This document shows, piece after piece, positions 1-10,398 of a stretch of DNA of 64,000 nt (its first letter is position 1; every line of letters begins with the position of its first letter). The notes under the pieces were generated by a model. That model saw only the letters and a program-made list of their open reading frames with translations. It ran no database searches and was not told the origin of the DNA. This stretch comes from Oscillospiraceae bacterium (lineage in GTDB: Bacteria > Bacillota > Clostridia > Oscillospirales > CAG-272): the NCBI GenBank assembly GCA_015064205.1, contig SVSR01000001.1:155143-219142 (forward strand), in the 5' to 3' direction. Made by a program: the position numbers and the translations under genes.

Positions 1-85
1 AAAACAAAGGATAAATATGGTATAATACTATTGTATAGATATGCATGGTATTTATATTATCCAAATTTGATCCGGGAGGAAAAAC

Positions 86-2383
86 ATGAAAAGAATTTTA
101 TCAACATTACTTGCTGTTTTGATGATAGCATCATCATTAACAGTATTTACATCCGTGGGTGCTCTGAGTACTGCACCTGAGTATAGCGAAGCTTTTAATG
201 CTATAGTTGTAGCGTCGGGCGCGACAATCGACAGTGCGGCAAAGATTACTGCACTTGCAGACCAGAATAAGGTTGACACTCTTTTAGTTATTGCAGAGGG
301 AAAGACAAGCCTTTCTTTAAAATTATCGGGCAAGGCTGCGGCTGCACTTGGCGCAAAGGGGATGAACGTAAAGGCAACACTTGTTGGCGGAAGCCTTGTA
401 CTTAATTCAAATTGCTTGAAGGAAATAGGAAGCAAGGCAAGCGTTGATTTTGAGCTTCTTATTGATGCTGCAGACGGCTTTAAAGTATCTTACAAATGCG
501 ACGGCGCTCCGATGGTATTTGAAAGCGTACCGATGGCTTACGGTATATCAAGCGATCCGGTATACAACATTGTCAGCTCTGACAAGGGCAATATAGGCTT
601 TTCGTATATTGAAGCACTTACATGGGGATATGCGGTTAAGGAGGATCTCACAGCTAAGCTTGCAACTGCTCCTGTTCCTGAATTTACGGATGTAAGCGCT
701 GATTTCTGGGGACGTGCGAATATTGAATATGCAACTTCAAAGGGTTACTTCAACGGAACGGGTAACGGAACATTTACACCTAACGGCGAAATGACCAGAG
801 GCATGGTAGTTACCGTTCTTTCACGTATAGACAGCGCTCCTGACAAGGAGATTACATATACATACACAGACGTAAACAAGAGCGCATGGTTTGCAAAGGG
901 TGTAAACTGGGCATATGAAAATGATATCGTAGACGGCGGAGATAAGTTCAGACCCGACGACTCGATAACAAGACTTGAACTTATGGATATGCTTTACAGA
1001 TATGCGCTTAAAATGGGTATTGCAGGCGATCTTGAAGGTAAGTATCTCAACTTCATGGATGCAGATATGATAACCGACGAGGGCGATAAAAAGGCGGCAC
1101 TTTACTGCACGAGCACCGGTATCGTTACAGGCTACGGTTCGGGCGTAACAGTAAGACTCAGACCTGAGCGTGGTGCAACCAGAACTGAAGTTGCAACTAT
1201 GATACAGAGATTCATGAAAAACGCAGTGCTTGGAGGCACAGTTATGGGTACAAGCGGAAAGTATGCTGACTTTATTACAGTCAGAAGCGATCTTAACAAT
1301 CTTTACAACAAGATGAAGGAAAACTCGGCGGTAAGAGTAACGTATCTCGGCGGTTCTGTAACCGTTGGCGCAGGCTCTACAAATGCTGAGCTGAATTCGT
1401 GGAGAGGCATTACTTATCAGTGGCTTCTTGATGCTTCACCCAAAGCAGCGGTTATACAGAATAATGTGGCTATGGGAGGCACAGGCTCACACCTTGGCGC
1501 TTTCAGAACACAGGTGGACGTAGTTGACCAAAAGCCTGATCTGTTATTCATCGAATTTGCGGTTAACGATTCTTATTGCGGCACACATTCTGCAGGAAAT
1601 GCCACACTTTACTATGAGCAGATAGTAAGACAGGTAAGAGAAGCGCTTCCCGAGTGCGAAATAATTGCAATCTACGTTACAGATACTTATGCATCGTCAC
1701 TTGCAGACGCGGCACTTGGCAGTGTAGCTAAGGCACATGAGGTTGTATGTGAAAAGTACGGTATCACATCTATCAACGTTGGCGGAGCACTCTGGCGTGA
1801 AATAAGAGAGACGGGCAAACAGTGGGGAGACTATGTTTCAGATGTAGTACATCCCGAAGATGCAGGTTACAGAATTTATGCAGACTGTATCATTGAATAC
1901 TTAGAAGAATATCTTACAGGAGCGCCTACGTATACATACTCCAATACAGAGGCTTACGGACTTCCTGCAGATTATGCAGACAAGAGAAATGAGACTATGA
2001 AGCTTGAGGTTATACAGTTAACAGATGAGTCTGTATTTGATAGCATTAAGGGCTTTGAGTTTAGCGATGGCATATCTACGTCAACAAAGCTTGAAGGTAC
2101 GATATATCCGGTTGAAGCGGACAACGAGTTTACTATAACCTTTGAGGGAACAGGACTTGACTTCTTTGGCTCTGTAAGTGCGGAATACACTTTTGAGTAT
2201 TCTATCGACGGCGGTGAATTCAAGGAAAAGAAGATGCTTAAGCATGATGCACCGTTTGCTTTTATAGACGGACTTGAGCCCGGAAAGCATACATTTACTT
2301 TCAGAAATAAGGGTAAAACCGGTAATGGTGACGTAAATTCCGGCATGACACTCAAAGCAATATTTGTTCATGGCCTGAAGTAA
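86..2383 (+). CDS. Secreted surface protein: signal peptide, three SLH repeats, C-terminal SGNH/GDSL hydrolase
   Basis: Signal peptide MKRILSTLLAVLMIASSLTVFTSVGA; SLH-like repeats (FTDVSADFWGRANIEYATSKGYFNG.., YTDVNKSAWFAKGVNWAYENDIV.., third copy ..RLRPERGATRTEVATMIQRF); SGNH motifs GGSVTVGAG, FAVNDSY, HPEDAGY; RBS gggagg. Confidence 0.85.
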   Translation: MKRILSTLLAVLMIASSLTVFTSVGALSTAPEYSEAFNAIVVASGATIDSAAKITALADQNKVDTLLVIAEGKTSLSLKLSGKAAAALGAKGMNVKATLVGGSLVLNSNCLKEIGSKASVDFELLIDAADGFKVSYKCDGAPMVFESVPMAYGISSDPVYNIVSSDKGNIGFSYIEALTWGYAVKEDLTAKLATAPVPEFTDVSADFWGRANIEYATSKGYFNGTGNGTFTPNGEMTRGMVVTVLSRIDSAPDKEITYTYTDVNKSAWFAKGVNWAYENDIVDGGDKFRPDDSITRLELMDMLYRYALKMGIAGDLEGKYLNFMDADMITDEGDKKAALYCTSTGIVTGYGSGVTVRLRPERGATRTEVATMIQRFMKNAVLGGTVMGTSGKYADFITVRSDLNNLYNKMKENSAVRVTYLGGSVTVGAGSTNAELNSWRGITYQWLLDASPKAAVIQNNVAMGGTGSHLGAFRTQVDVVDQKPDLLFIEFAVNDSYCGTHSAGNATLYYEQIVRQVREALPECEIIAIYVTDTYASSLADAALGSVAKAHEVVCEKYGITSINVGGALWREIRETGKQWGDYVSDVVHPEDAGYRIYADCIIEYLEEYLTGAPTYTYSNTEAYGLPADYADKRNETMKLEVIQLTDESVFDSIKGFEFSDGISTSTKLEGTIYPVEADNEFTITFEGTGLDFFGSVSAEYTFEYSIDGGEFKEKKMLKHDAPFAFIDGLEPGKHTFTFRNKGKTGNGDVNSGMTLKAIFVHGLK

Positions 2384-2397
2384 TGTTCAGACTATAT

Positions 2398-2436
2398 AAC
2401 AGGCGCACATAAGTGCGCCTGTTTGTTTATTTTTTA
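2398..2436 (+). terminator. Rho-independent terminator
   Basis: aacaggcgcac-ataa-gtgcgcctgtt followed by a T-rich tract. Confidence 0.85.
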
Positions 2437-2563
2437 CAATGTATATTGAATTTTTTCGTAAACTTTCACATGTAAAATATGGTTGAATAAATTCTATGTT
2501 TATGATATAATATATCTACATTTCGCAATATCGAAAATATAAAATATATTAGGAGAAATAACT

Positions 2564-3997
2564 ATGAAAAAAGTATTGGCATTATTCCTTGCAGTGCTTT
2601 TTGTTATGGCGCCCTTGGCTGTATCCGCAGAAAGCGTATACGGCGACGTAGATGAAAACGGCGCTGTAAATTCTGTTGACGTTATAAAGCTTGCAAGACA
2701 TCTCGCAGGATGGGGAGGTTATGAAAGTGTTAATGAAACTTTCGCCGATGTAAACGGTGACAGTGCGCTCACACCTTTAGACAACATTGTTCTTTCGAGA
2801 CACTGGGCAGGCTGGAGCGCTTATGGAATACTTCCTTTTACAGGAGAAATTGTACAGAAAGAAATCATTGATGAAAATATCACAGTAAGAAGTGATCTGA
2901 GCAACGTTTATAACAAGCTTACTTCAGACGAAGAAGTTGTTGTAACATATCTCGGCGGTTCTGTAACGTACGGTTTCGGAACAAACACACCCGAACAGAC
3001 ATCTTGGAGAGCACTTACATACAAGTGGCTTACAGATAACTTCCCGGATGCAAACCTCAAGCAGAACAACGTAGCTATCGGAGGTACAGGCTCGCACCTC
3101 GGTGCTTTCAGAACACAGCTTGACGTTATTGATAAGAACACAGACCTTCTTTTCGTTGAATTCTGTGTAAACGACAGCTATTGCGGTACTGCCAAGGCAG
3201 GCCTTGCAACTCTCTTCTACGAGCAGATAATCCGTCAGGTAAGAGAAGAGCTTCCCGACTGCCAGGTAATCGCAGTATTTACAAGAGATATTTACAGTGT
3301 TGCTACTCACGGCAAGACCTCTATCGCCAGAATGCACGATGCAGTATGCGAAAGATACGGTATAACATCCATTGACGTTGGACATGAGCTTTCTCAGGCG
3401 TTGAATTACAGCAGCGCTGACTGGGATCTGTATTTTGATAACGATGACGTTGTGCATCCTGCTGACGGTGGATACAAGGTATATGCAGACCTTATCATCA
3501 AGTATCTTGACAAGTACCTTGCAGATGATGATGTTGTTGCAGAATACACAAGCGAAATTGTAGAATACGCAATGCCTGAAGGTTACTCAGATGCCAGAAA
3601 TGCAACTACAAAGCTTGAAACAGTACAGCTTGATTCAACAAGCGTACTTTACAGCTCAAAGGGAATTGGCGTAAATTCTACCGCTAAGTATCAGGCGTCT
3701 AATCTTACCGGTTATATTTATCCGACTGCGGCTGATAATGAAGTAGTATTCAAGTTTACGGGAACTGCAGTTGATATACTTGCAAGTTCACAGTATATTG
3801 AGTATTCAATCGACGGCGGCAAGCCTGTTACAAAGAAGTTCAATGCAGACGTTGACCCGAACCCGCCGTTCTATCTTGTTGACGGTCTTGAACCTACAGA
3901 ACACACTCTTAAGATCAAGTTCTTAGGTTCAAACGGAACAGGCGACGTATCGAGCAGTAATATGATCAGAGCATTCTTTGTAAGAGGAATTAAGTAA
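2564..3997 (+). CDS. Secreted SGNH/GDSL hydrolase with N-terminal type I dockerin-like domain
   Basis: Signal peptide, then GDVDENGAVNSVDVIKLARHLAGW...FADVNGDSALTPLDNIVLSRHWAGW (two Ca-binding dockerin-type repeats), then SGNH domain paralogous to the upstream gene (GGSVTYGFG, FCVNDSY, HPADGGY). Confidence 0.85.
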   Translation: MKKVLALFLAVLFVMAPLAVSAESVYGDVDENGAVNSVDVIKLARHLAGWGGYESVNETFADVNGDSALTPLDNIVLSRHWAGWSAYGILPFTGEIVQKEIIDENITVRSDLSNVYNKLTSDEEVVVTYLGGSVTYGFGTNTPEQTSWRALTYKWLTDNFPDANLKQNNVAIGGTGSHLGAFRTQLDVIDKNTDLLFVEFCVNDSYCGTAKAGLATLFYEQIIRQVREELPDCQVIAVFTRDIYSVATHGKTSIARMHDAVCERYGITSIDVGHELSQALNYSSADWDLYFDNDDVVHPADGGYKVYADLIIKYLDKYLADDDVVAEYTSEIVEYAMPEGYSDARNATTKLETVQLDSTSVLYSSKGIGVNSTAKYQASNLTGYIYPTAADNEVVFKFTGTAVDILASSQYIEYSIDGGKPVTKKFNADVDPNPPFYLVDGLEPTEHTLKIKFLGSNGTGDVSSSNMIRAFFVRGIK

Positions 3998-4009
3998 TAA
4001 CTTATCACT

Positions 4010-4040
4010 AAAAGGCACTCCGAAAGGAGTGCCTTTTGTC
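4010..4040 (+). terminator. Rho-independent terminator
   Basis: aaaaggcactcc-gaaa-ggagtgcctttt. Confidence 0.85.
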
Positions 4041-4095
4041 ATAGCCTTGATCATTTACTCATAAAGATTAAGTAAAGGATTAAGGGTGTGGTAAA

Positions 4096-5640
4096 ATGAA
4101 AACAAGTGCAAGAGAGATATTCACGGGCGGAATAATACTGAGTTTGACGGCGCTTATTATGAGAAGCGTATCGGTTGCGTTCAATGTTTACGTATCGGGT
4201 AAGATCGGTGCGGCGGGAATGGGACTTCTTACGCTGATAATGAGCGTGTATTCCTTAGCAGTGACTTTTGCCGTATCGGGTATTTCCCTTGCCAGTACAA
4301 GATTGACCGCAGAAGCGATCGGCTCAGGAAGAAAAGAGGACGTGCGATCGGCTATGAGACGCTGCCTTATATATTCGTTTATTTTCGGCAGCGCTACGTT
4401 TATCGCTTTGTTTTTTGCGTCAGACTTTATCGCTGCATGCTGGCTTGACGATATGCGATGCAGCCGACCTATAAAGCTTTTTGCAATAAGTATGCCGTTT
4501 ATATCGATGTCGTCTGCTATGCAAGGGTATTTTACGGCATTAAGGAGAGTTAACAAAAGTGCGTCAGCGCAGTTCTTTGAGCAACTTATAAGGATTTTCG
4601 CAACAACGACTCTGCTTACTTTGATAGCGCCCAAAGGTATTGAATACGCGTGTATTGCCGTCATATGCGGCGGCACGGTTTCGGAAATAATGTCATTTAT
4701 TTATACCTTTGTTATGTATAAATACGATTTGTCGAAAAACTTCAGAAAGGTAAGTGGGGTATCTGCAGGACTTACAAAAAAGATGTGCCGTATAGCAATG
4801 CCGGTTGCCTTTTCAGCTTATATTCGTACCGGACTTGTGACTCTTGAGCATATGCTAATACCTTACGGACTGAAAAAATACGGGGCAACGTCTGATAGAA
4901 GCCTTGAAACATACGGTGTTCTGCAGGGAATGGTACTTCCGATAATACTGTTTCCGACAGCGTTTCTCTCTTCGTTCAATCTTTTGCTCGTCCCGGAGCT
5001 TGCCGCGGCGTCGGCAAAAGGTGAGAAGCGGCATATAAACTATATCGGCGAGCGATTTTTGCGCTTTACTATGATGTTTGCCGTTGGGGTTGCAGGTATT
5101 ATGATGTGTTTTTCGCATGAGATAGGATACGTCATATATAAAAACCATGAGGCCTGCGATTTTATTAAAACGGTAGCGCCTCTTATACCTATAATGTATC
5201 TTGACAGCGCTGTGGATACCATGCTTAAAGGACTTGACGAGCAGCTGTTTAACATGAGGATCAACATTATCGACGCCGCAGTAAGCGCCGCGCTCGTTTA
5301 CTTTCTATGTCCCAAAATCGGTATAATGGGATATATTATCACGATATTTGCAAGCGAGATATTTAATCTCTCATGCAGCATGGTCAGGCTTATGAACGTG
5401 ACGGGATTAAATATCAGGGTAATGTCGTTTGTTATAAAACCTCTTGCATGCGTTTTTGCATCGTGTACTTTTGTAAAGTTCATGCTTGACGCGGCGCGTG
5501 CCATTGCTTGTTCATATCTGTCTTTGTTTGTACACCTCTTTCTTGCTCTTTTGTTCTACGTTTTGTTCCTTTTGCTTACATATACTCTTGACAGCGACGA
5601 CAGAGCATTCATAAAACGGCTTTTTAAATCGGGAAAATAA
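4096..5640 (+). CDS. Polysaccharide biosynthesis/MATE-like multi-pass membrane protein (SpoVB/MurJ superfamily)
   Basis: About 14 hydrophobic segments; N-terminus typical of PST/SpoVB flippases. Confidence 0.7.
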   Translation: MKTSAREIFTGGIILSLTALIMRSVSVAFNVYVSGKIGAAGMGLLTLIMSVYSLAVTFAVSGISLASTRLTAEAIGSGRKEDVRSAMRRCLIYSFIFGSATFIALFFASDFIAACWLDDMRCSRPIKLFAISMPFISMSSAMQGYFTALRRVNKSASAQFFEQLIRIFATTTLLTLIAPKGIEYACIAVICGGTVSEIMSFIYTFVMYKYDLSKNFRKVSGVSAGLTKKMCRIAMPVAFSAYIRTGLVTLEHMLIPYGLKKYGATSDRSLETYGVLQGMVLPIILFPTAFLSSFNLLLVPELAAASAKGEKRHINYIGERFLRFTMMFAVGVAGIMMCFSHEIGYVIYKNHEACDFIKTVAPLIPIMYLDSAVDTMLKGLDEQLFNMRINIIDAAVSAALVYFLCPKIGIMGYIITIFASEIFNLSCSMVRLMNVTGLNIRVMSFVIKPLACVFASCTFVKFMLDAARAIACSYLSLFVHLFLALLFYVLFLLLTYTLDSDDRAFIKRLFKSGK

Positions 5641-5708
5641 AGAAAACTGTTTACAAAGATTATCTTTGGATATATAATATTAAAAGATAGTATCGGAGGT
5701 TTAATTAT

Positions 5709-6932
5709 ATGAAGAAAACAAAACTCAGAGAATACGCAAAGCTTATAGCAAGAGTCGGCGGCGGTATTGTACGCGGTGACGATGTTATAATCCGTGCTGA
5801 GCTTGACCAGCCTGAATTTGTCGTAATGCTTTGTGAAGAGTGCTATAAGGCGGGAGCAAAAAAGGTTGAAATAGATTGGATGCATCAGCCGCTTACAAAA
5901 CTTCACGTGCGACACAGAAGTGTGAAGGTGTTGTCAACCGTTGAAAAATGGGAGACCGAAAAGCTTGAATACCGTGTTCAGACTCTGCCCGTTATGATTT
6001 ATCTTTTGAGTGAAGATCCCGACGGACTTCGCGGTATAAACAGAGAAAAGCAGGCTAAGGGCGAGCAGGCTAGATACAAAGTCATAAAGCCGTACCGTGA
6101 CCGTATGGAAAACAGATATAAGTGGTGTATTGCGGCAGTCCCCGGTAAAAAGTGGGCAAAAAAGGTGTTTCCTGAGCTTACTGTCAGCCGTGCTGTTGAA
6201 AAGCTTTGGGAAGCTATACTTTACACATCCCGTGCAGATACAGATCCAACAGAAGCTTGGCGCGAACATAATGCTGACCTTGCAAAGAGATGCGAATATC
6301 TTAACTCGAAAAAACTCCGCACACTCGTTTATAAATCGTCAAACGGTACGGACTTAAGAGTCGGACTTATACCCGAGGCCAAGTTTATGGGCGGTGGTGA
6401 ATATACGCTGTCGGGCGAATTTTTTAATGCGAATATCCCCAGCGAGGAAGTGTTTGTAACGCCGAAGCGCGGCGAGGCAGAAGGAATAGTGTATTCAACA
6501 AAGCCGCTTTCCTATAAGGGTGAGCTTATAGAGGACTTTTACGTAAAGTTTGAGGGCGGCAAGGCCGTTGAAGTAAAGGCTGAAAAAAACGAGGAACTTT
6601 TAAAGAAGCTTATAGGCATGGACGAGGGAGCGGCGTATCTCGGCGAGTGCGCACTCGTGCCGTACGATTCACCTATAAGAAACTCGGGCATACTTTTCTA
6701 TAACACGCTCTTTGATGAAAATGCTGCGTGCCACCTTGCTTTGGGCGAAGGCTTTTCAAACTGCATTGTTGACTATGACAAGTACACACTTGAAGAATGC
6801 AGAAAGCTCGGTGTAAACGACTCCATGATACACGAGGACTTCATGATAGGAAGCGAAGATCTCGATATTGTCGGCATTTGCGAAGACGGCAGCGAAATAC
6901 AAGTATTTAAAAACGGAAACTGGGCGTTTTAA
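5709..6932 (+). CDS. M29 family aminopeptidase
   Basis: Family-like sequence (YAKLIARVGGGIVRGDDVIIRAEL.., GEFFNANIPSEEVFVTPKRGEAEGIVYSTKPL, HLALGEGF). Confidence 0.85.
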   Translation: MKKTKLREYAKLIARVGGGIVRGDDVIIRAELDQPEFVVMLCEECYKAGAKKVEIDWMHQPLTKLHVRHRSVKVLSTVEKWETEKLEYRVQTLPVMIYLLSEDPDGLRGINREKQAKGEQARYKVIKPYRDRMENRYKWCIAAVPGKKWAKKVFPELTVSRAVEKLWEAILYTSRADTDPTEAWREHNADLAKRCEYLNSKKLRTLVYKSSNGTDLRVGLIPEAKFMGGGEYTLSGEFFNANIPSEEVFVTPKRGEAEGIVYSTKPLSYKGELIEDFYVKFEGGKAVEVKAEKNEELLKKLIGMDEGAAYLGECALVPYDSPIRNSGILFYNTLFDENAACHLALGEGFSNCIVDYDKYTLEECRKLGVNDSMIHEDFMIGSEDLDIVGICEDGSEIQVFKNGNWAF

Positions 6933-6939
6933 TGAAATA

Positions 6940-6974
6940 AACCCGGGTCACTGTATGTGACCCGGGATTTTTTT
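6940..6974. terminator. Bidirectional terminator between convergent genes
   Basis: aacccgggtcac-tgta-tgtgacccggg with flanking A/T runs. Confidence 0.85.
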
Positions 6975-6976
6975 AT

Positions 6977-8014
6977 TTATACAAGTTTTCTTATATCTTC
7001 AAGCAGAGCGTCAACACTGTCTTCTTTTGTTGCCCAGCTTGTACAGATTCGCACTGCGCTGTGAGTGTCATCTACACGACACCAGTAGCAGAATGAATAT
7101 TTCTCTGAAAGCTTTTGCAAAACTTCATCCTTGAATATCGGGAACTGCTGATTTGTGGGGGAGTCGAAAAGGACGTTTACACCCATGTCTTTGAGCGCAT
7201 ACTTGATTTTCAGCGCAAGGCGCATTGCGTGCTCTGATATTTCAAAATAAAGTCCGTCTTCAAAAAGAGTTTCAAACTGTATTCCGAGAAGTCTGCCCTT
7301 GGCAAGCATGCCGCCGTGGCGCTTTATCATGTATCTGAAGTTTTCGCAAAGCTTCTTGTTTGAAAACACCACCGCTTCACCGAAAAGCGCGCCGACCTTA
7401 GTACCGCCGATATAAAATACGTCAGATAGTCTTGCAAGGTCAGGAAGAAAAACGTCATTGTTTTCCGCTTTCAGACCGTAGCCGCAACGTGCGCCGTCGA
7501 TAAACAGACGAAGCTTGCAATTGTCGCAAGCCTCTCTTATCGCTTCAAGCTCACTTTTTGAATATAGTGTTCCGTTTTCGGTAGGCTGTGATATGTATAC
7601 CAGAGCCGGTTTTACCATATGCTCAAAAGAGGAGTCGTTTATGTGCGCGCTATATGCATTTTCTATCTGGCTTGCCGTAATCTTGCCGTCTTCGCTTGCA
7701 AGCGGCAGTACCTTATGTCCTGTGGCCTCAATTGCACCTGTTTCGTGCACGTTTATGTGCCCGCTGACGGCAGAAAGCACGCCCTCGTAAGGCCTGAGCA
7801 GAGATGCGATAACCGTTGCATTTGTCTGTGTTCCTCCAACGAGAAACTGAACGTAAGCGTCAGGCGCTCCGCAAGCTTTTTTTATAAGCTCACGTGCTCT
7901 TTCGCAGTGATCGTCCACGCCATACCCTGCAGTCTGTTCAAAATTAGTTTCAATAAGCTTTTCGAGAATTTTCGGGTGGGCACCCTCGAGATAATCCGAT
8001 TCAAAACGCAGCAT
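6977..8014 (-). CDS. Low-specificity threonine aldolase / beta-eliminating lyase family PLP enzyme
   Basis: Fold-type I PLP enzyme; RLFIDGARCGYGL, DVFYIGGTKVGALFGEAVVF with catalytic Lys. Confidence 0.85.
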   Translation of the reverse strand: MLRFESDYLEGAHPKILEKLIETNFEQTAGYGVDDHCERARELIKKACGAPDAYVQFLVGGTQTNATVIASLLRPYEGVLSAVSGHINVHETGAIEATGHKVLPLASEDGKITASQIENAYSAHINDSSFEHMVKPALVYISQPTENGTLYSKSELEAIREACDNCKLRLFIDGARCGYGLKAENNDVFLPDLARLSDVFYIGGTKVGALFGEAVVFSNKKLCENFRYMIKRHGGMLAKGRLLGIQFETLFEDGLYFEISEHAMRLALKIKYALKDMGVNVLFDSPTNQQFPIFKDEVLQKLSEKYSFCYWCRVDDTHSAVRICTSWATKEDSVDALLEDIRKLV

Positions 8015-8020
8015 ATCCGT

Positions 8021-9655
8021 TTATCCTTTTATCTGTGTTGCAACAAGACTTTCGCCGCAATAGATCTTTCTGAGCTTCGGCTTTTCTATCTTACCTGTTG
8101 GATTACGTGGTATGTCGGCAAAGATTATCTTGTGCGGTCTCTTGTATCTGGGAAGGGCCTTGCAGAATTCGGCAATCTCTTCTTCTGTTGCGCTCATACC
8201 CGGCTTTATCTCTATAATAGCTGCCGCTATTTCGCCGAGTCTCGGATCGGGAAGACCTATAACCGCAACGTCCTTTATCTTGTCATTTGCTCTAAGGAAG
8301 TCTTCGATCTGTACGGGGTAAAGGTTTTCACCGCCGCTTATGATAACGTCTTTCTTACGGTCAACAAGATAAATAAATCCGTCTTCGTCACGCATAGCCA
8401 TGTCACCGGTATAAAGCCAGCCGTTATCAAGTACTTCCTTTGTTGCCTTTTCATCTTTGTAGTAGCAGGTCATAACGCCTGGGCCGAATACTGCAAGCTC
8501 ACCAACGTCGCCGTCAGCAACCTCGTTTTTTTTCTCGTCAACTATCTTGACCTGCCAGCCGTAGCCGGGAACGCCGATAGCGCCGACCTTGTGTGTGTTT
8601 TCTATACCGAGATGTACGCAACCCGGTCCGATAGATTCGCTGAGACCGTAGTTGGTATCATAGTCGTGGTGAGGGAAAATAGCCTTCCAGCGCTTTATAA
8701 GGCTCGGGGGAACGGGTTGCGCACCGATATGCATAAGTCTCCACTGTGAAAGCTGGTACTCGGATACGTTAATCTCACCGCGGTCGATAGCGTCAAGAAT
8801 ATCCTGCGCCCACGGCACTAACAGCCATACGATAGAGCACTTTTCCTGCGATACTGTTTCAATTATCGAGTGAGGCTTAACGCCCTTTAAAAGTATTGCC
8901 TTACTGCCTGATACGAGACTGCCGAACCAGTGCATTTTTGCACCTGTATGATAGAGAGGGGGAATACACAAAAATACGTCGTCGTGTGTCTGACCATGAT
9001 GCTTCTGCTCGGTTATTGCGGCATGCATAAGGCTTTCATGATTATGTAAAATAGCCTTGGGGAAACCTGTTGTACCTGATGAGAAGTATATAGCTGCATC
9101 GTCTTTGTCTGAAATCTCAACGTTAGGCTTTGCGCTTGAGAAGTTAGCCGAAAGGTGGAGATAATTTTCAGCAAAGGACGGGCAGGAGTCGCCGACGAAG
9201 AAGAGAAGCTTTACGTTCTCGATTCTGTCGCATATCTCCTCAACACGGCCGATGAATTCGTTGCCGAAAATAAGAGCGTCTGCATCTGCAAGTTCTACGC
9301 AGTACTTGATCTCATCAGAAGTGTATCTGTAATTAAGCGGTACTGCAAGCGCGCCTGATTTGAGTATACCGAAGTATATGGGAAGCCATTCAAGGCTGTT
9401 CATTAAAAGTATAGCCACCTTGTCGCCTTTTTTGATACCGCGGCTCATGAGAAGGTTGGCGCATCTGTTAGCCTTTTCTTCAAAAACGCTCCAGGTTATC
9501 TCTCTGCGGTATGACTCTGCGTGGCCTGATTCGATAAGCTCGTATTCCTTCCAGGTAACGCGTCTTTTTTCCTTAATCTCGGGATTGATTTCAATAAGCG
9601 CAGTTTCATTTGGATAGTTGTGCGCATTCTGTTCAAGATAATTTGTAATAGGCAT
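8021..9655 (-). CDS. Acyl-CoA synthetase (AMP-forming)
   Basis: AMP-binding signature YFSSGTTGFPKAILHNH; GWLYTGDMAMRDEDGFIYLVDRKKDVIISGGENLYP. Confidence 0.9.
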   Translation of the reverse strand: MPITNYLEQNAHNYPNETALIEINPEIKEKRRVTWKEYELIESGHAESYRREITWSVFEEKANRCANLLMSRGIKKGDKVAILLMNSLEWLPIYFGILKSGALAVPLNYRYTSDEIKYCVELADADALIFGNEFIGRVEEICDRIENVKLLFFVGDSCPSFAENYLHLSANFSSAKPNVEISDKDDAAIYFSSGTTGFPKAILHNHESLMHAAITEQKHHGQTHDDVFLCIPPLYHTGAKMHWFGSLVSGSKAILLKGVKPHSIIETVSQEKCSIVWLLVPWAQDILDAIDRGEINVSEYQLSQWRLMHIGAQPVPPSLIKRWKAIFPHHDYDTNYGLSESIGPGCVHLGIENTHKVGAIGVPGYGWQVKIVDEKKNEVADGDVGELAVFGPGVMTCYYKDEKATKEVLDNGWLYTGDMAMRDEDGFIYLVDRKKDVIISGGENLYPVQIEDFLRANDKIKDVAVIGLPDPRLGEIAAAIIEIKPGMSATEEEIAEFCKALPRYKRPHKIIFADIPRNPTGKIEKPKLRKIYCGESLVATQIKG

Positions 9656-9746
9656 TTTTATAATCCTTACTTAATAAATAATACTTAATAATTATACAAC
9701 AGTATATAAATGATGTCAACACCAAAAAGCAAAAGGTGACAAAAAC

Positions 9747-10232
9747 TTACAAAATATCAAGTTTTTTGCCGTCAAGCACCGCGCTTATAAGACTGTCACC
9801 CTCATAGCATAGCTTTAGCGAGAAAAACTTATTTTGTGAGCCAAGAAGATCTAAAAACACGCGGTCGCCTTCCCACATAGGAAGATTATCAAGCTTGTTT
9901 TTGTCTATCCACTCGAGTCTGCCCTCGCTGCACGTGCTGATCTCACCGTCAAACTTGTCGGCTGTGAAAAGATGCATATACTCGGTGCCGTATTTGTCGC
10001 TTACAAACGTGACAATACCACGGTAATCGTATGATACAAGAGTTAGACCGGTTTCTTCAAGTACCTCGCGGCAAACGCAGTCCTCGGGACTTTCGCCATC
10101 TTCAAATTTTCCGCCGATACCTATCCACTTGCCGGCATTTTCATCGTTCTTTTTTGCATTTCTGTAAAGCATAAGATATTTGCCGGCATTTTCAATATAG
10201 CATAGCGATGAGATTTTCATATGTAAGATCAA
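9747..10232 (-). CDS. NUDIX hydrolase (8-oxo-dGTP diphosphatase-like)
   Basis: Nudix box GGKFEDGESPEDCVCREVLEETGL. Confidence 0.9.
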   Translation of the reverse strand: MILHMKISSLCYIENAGKYLMLYRNAKKNDENAGKWIGIGGKFEDGESPEDCVCREVLEETGLTLVSYDYRGIVTFVSDKYGTEYMHLFTADKFDGEISTCSEGRLEWIDKNKLDNLPMWEGDRVFLDLLGSQNKFFSLKLCYEGDSLISAVLDGKKLDIL

Positions 10233-10398
10233 GCCTTTCTGAGATTTATACGTGTTTTATACTCATATTTTAGCATAATCGGGCTAAATTATCAATATCG
10301 GGCCAAAAAAGCACTTGATATTTTTGCATTTTTCATGTTACAATATAAGTGTTGAATGAGATCTGATTTCATCAAATAGAATAAAAGGAGATGATACT

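Noticed and set aside
2924-3457. 177-aa minus-strand ORF
   Set aside because: Antisense to the dockerin-SGNH gene, no RBS or motifs.
7619-8749. 376-aa plus-strand ORF
   Set aside because: Antisense to the threonine aldolase and acyl-CoA synthetase genes, which have clear family motifs; Cys/Phe/Tyr-rich translation typical of antisense reading.
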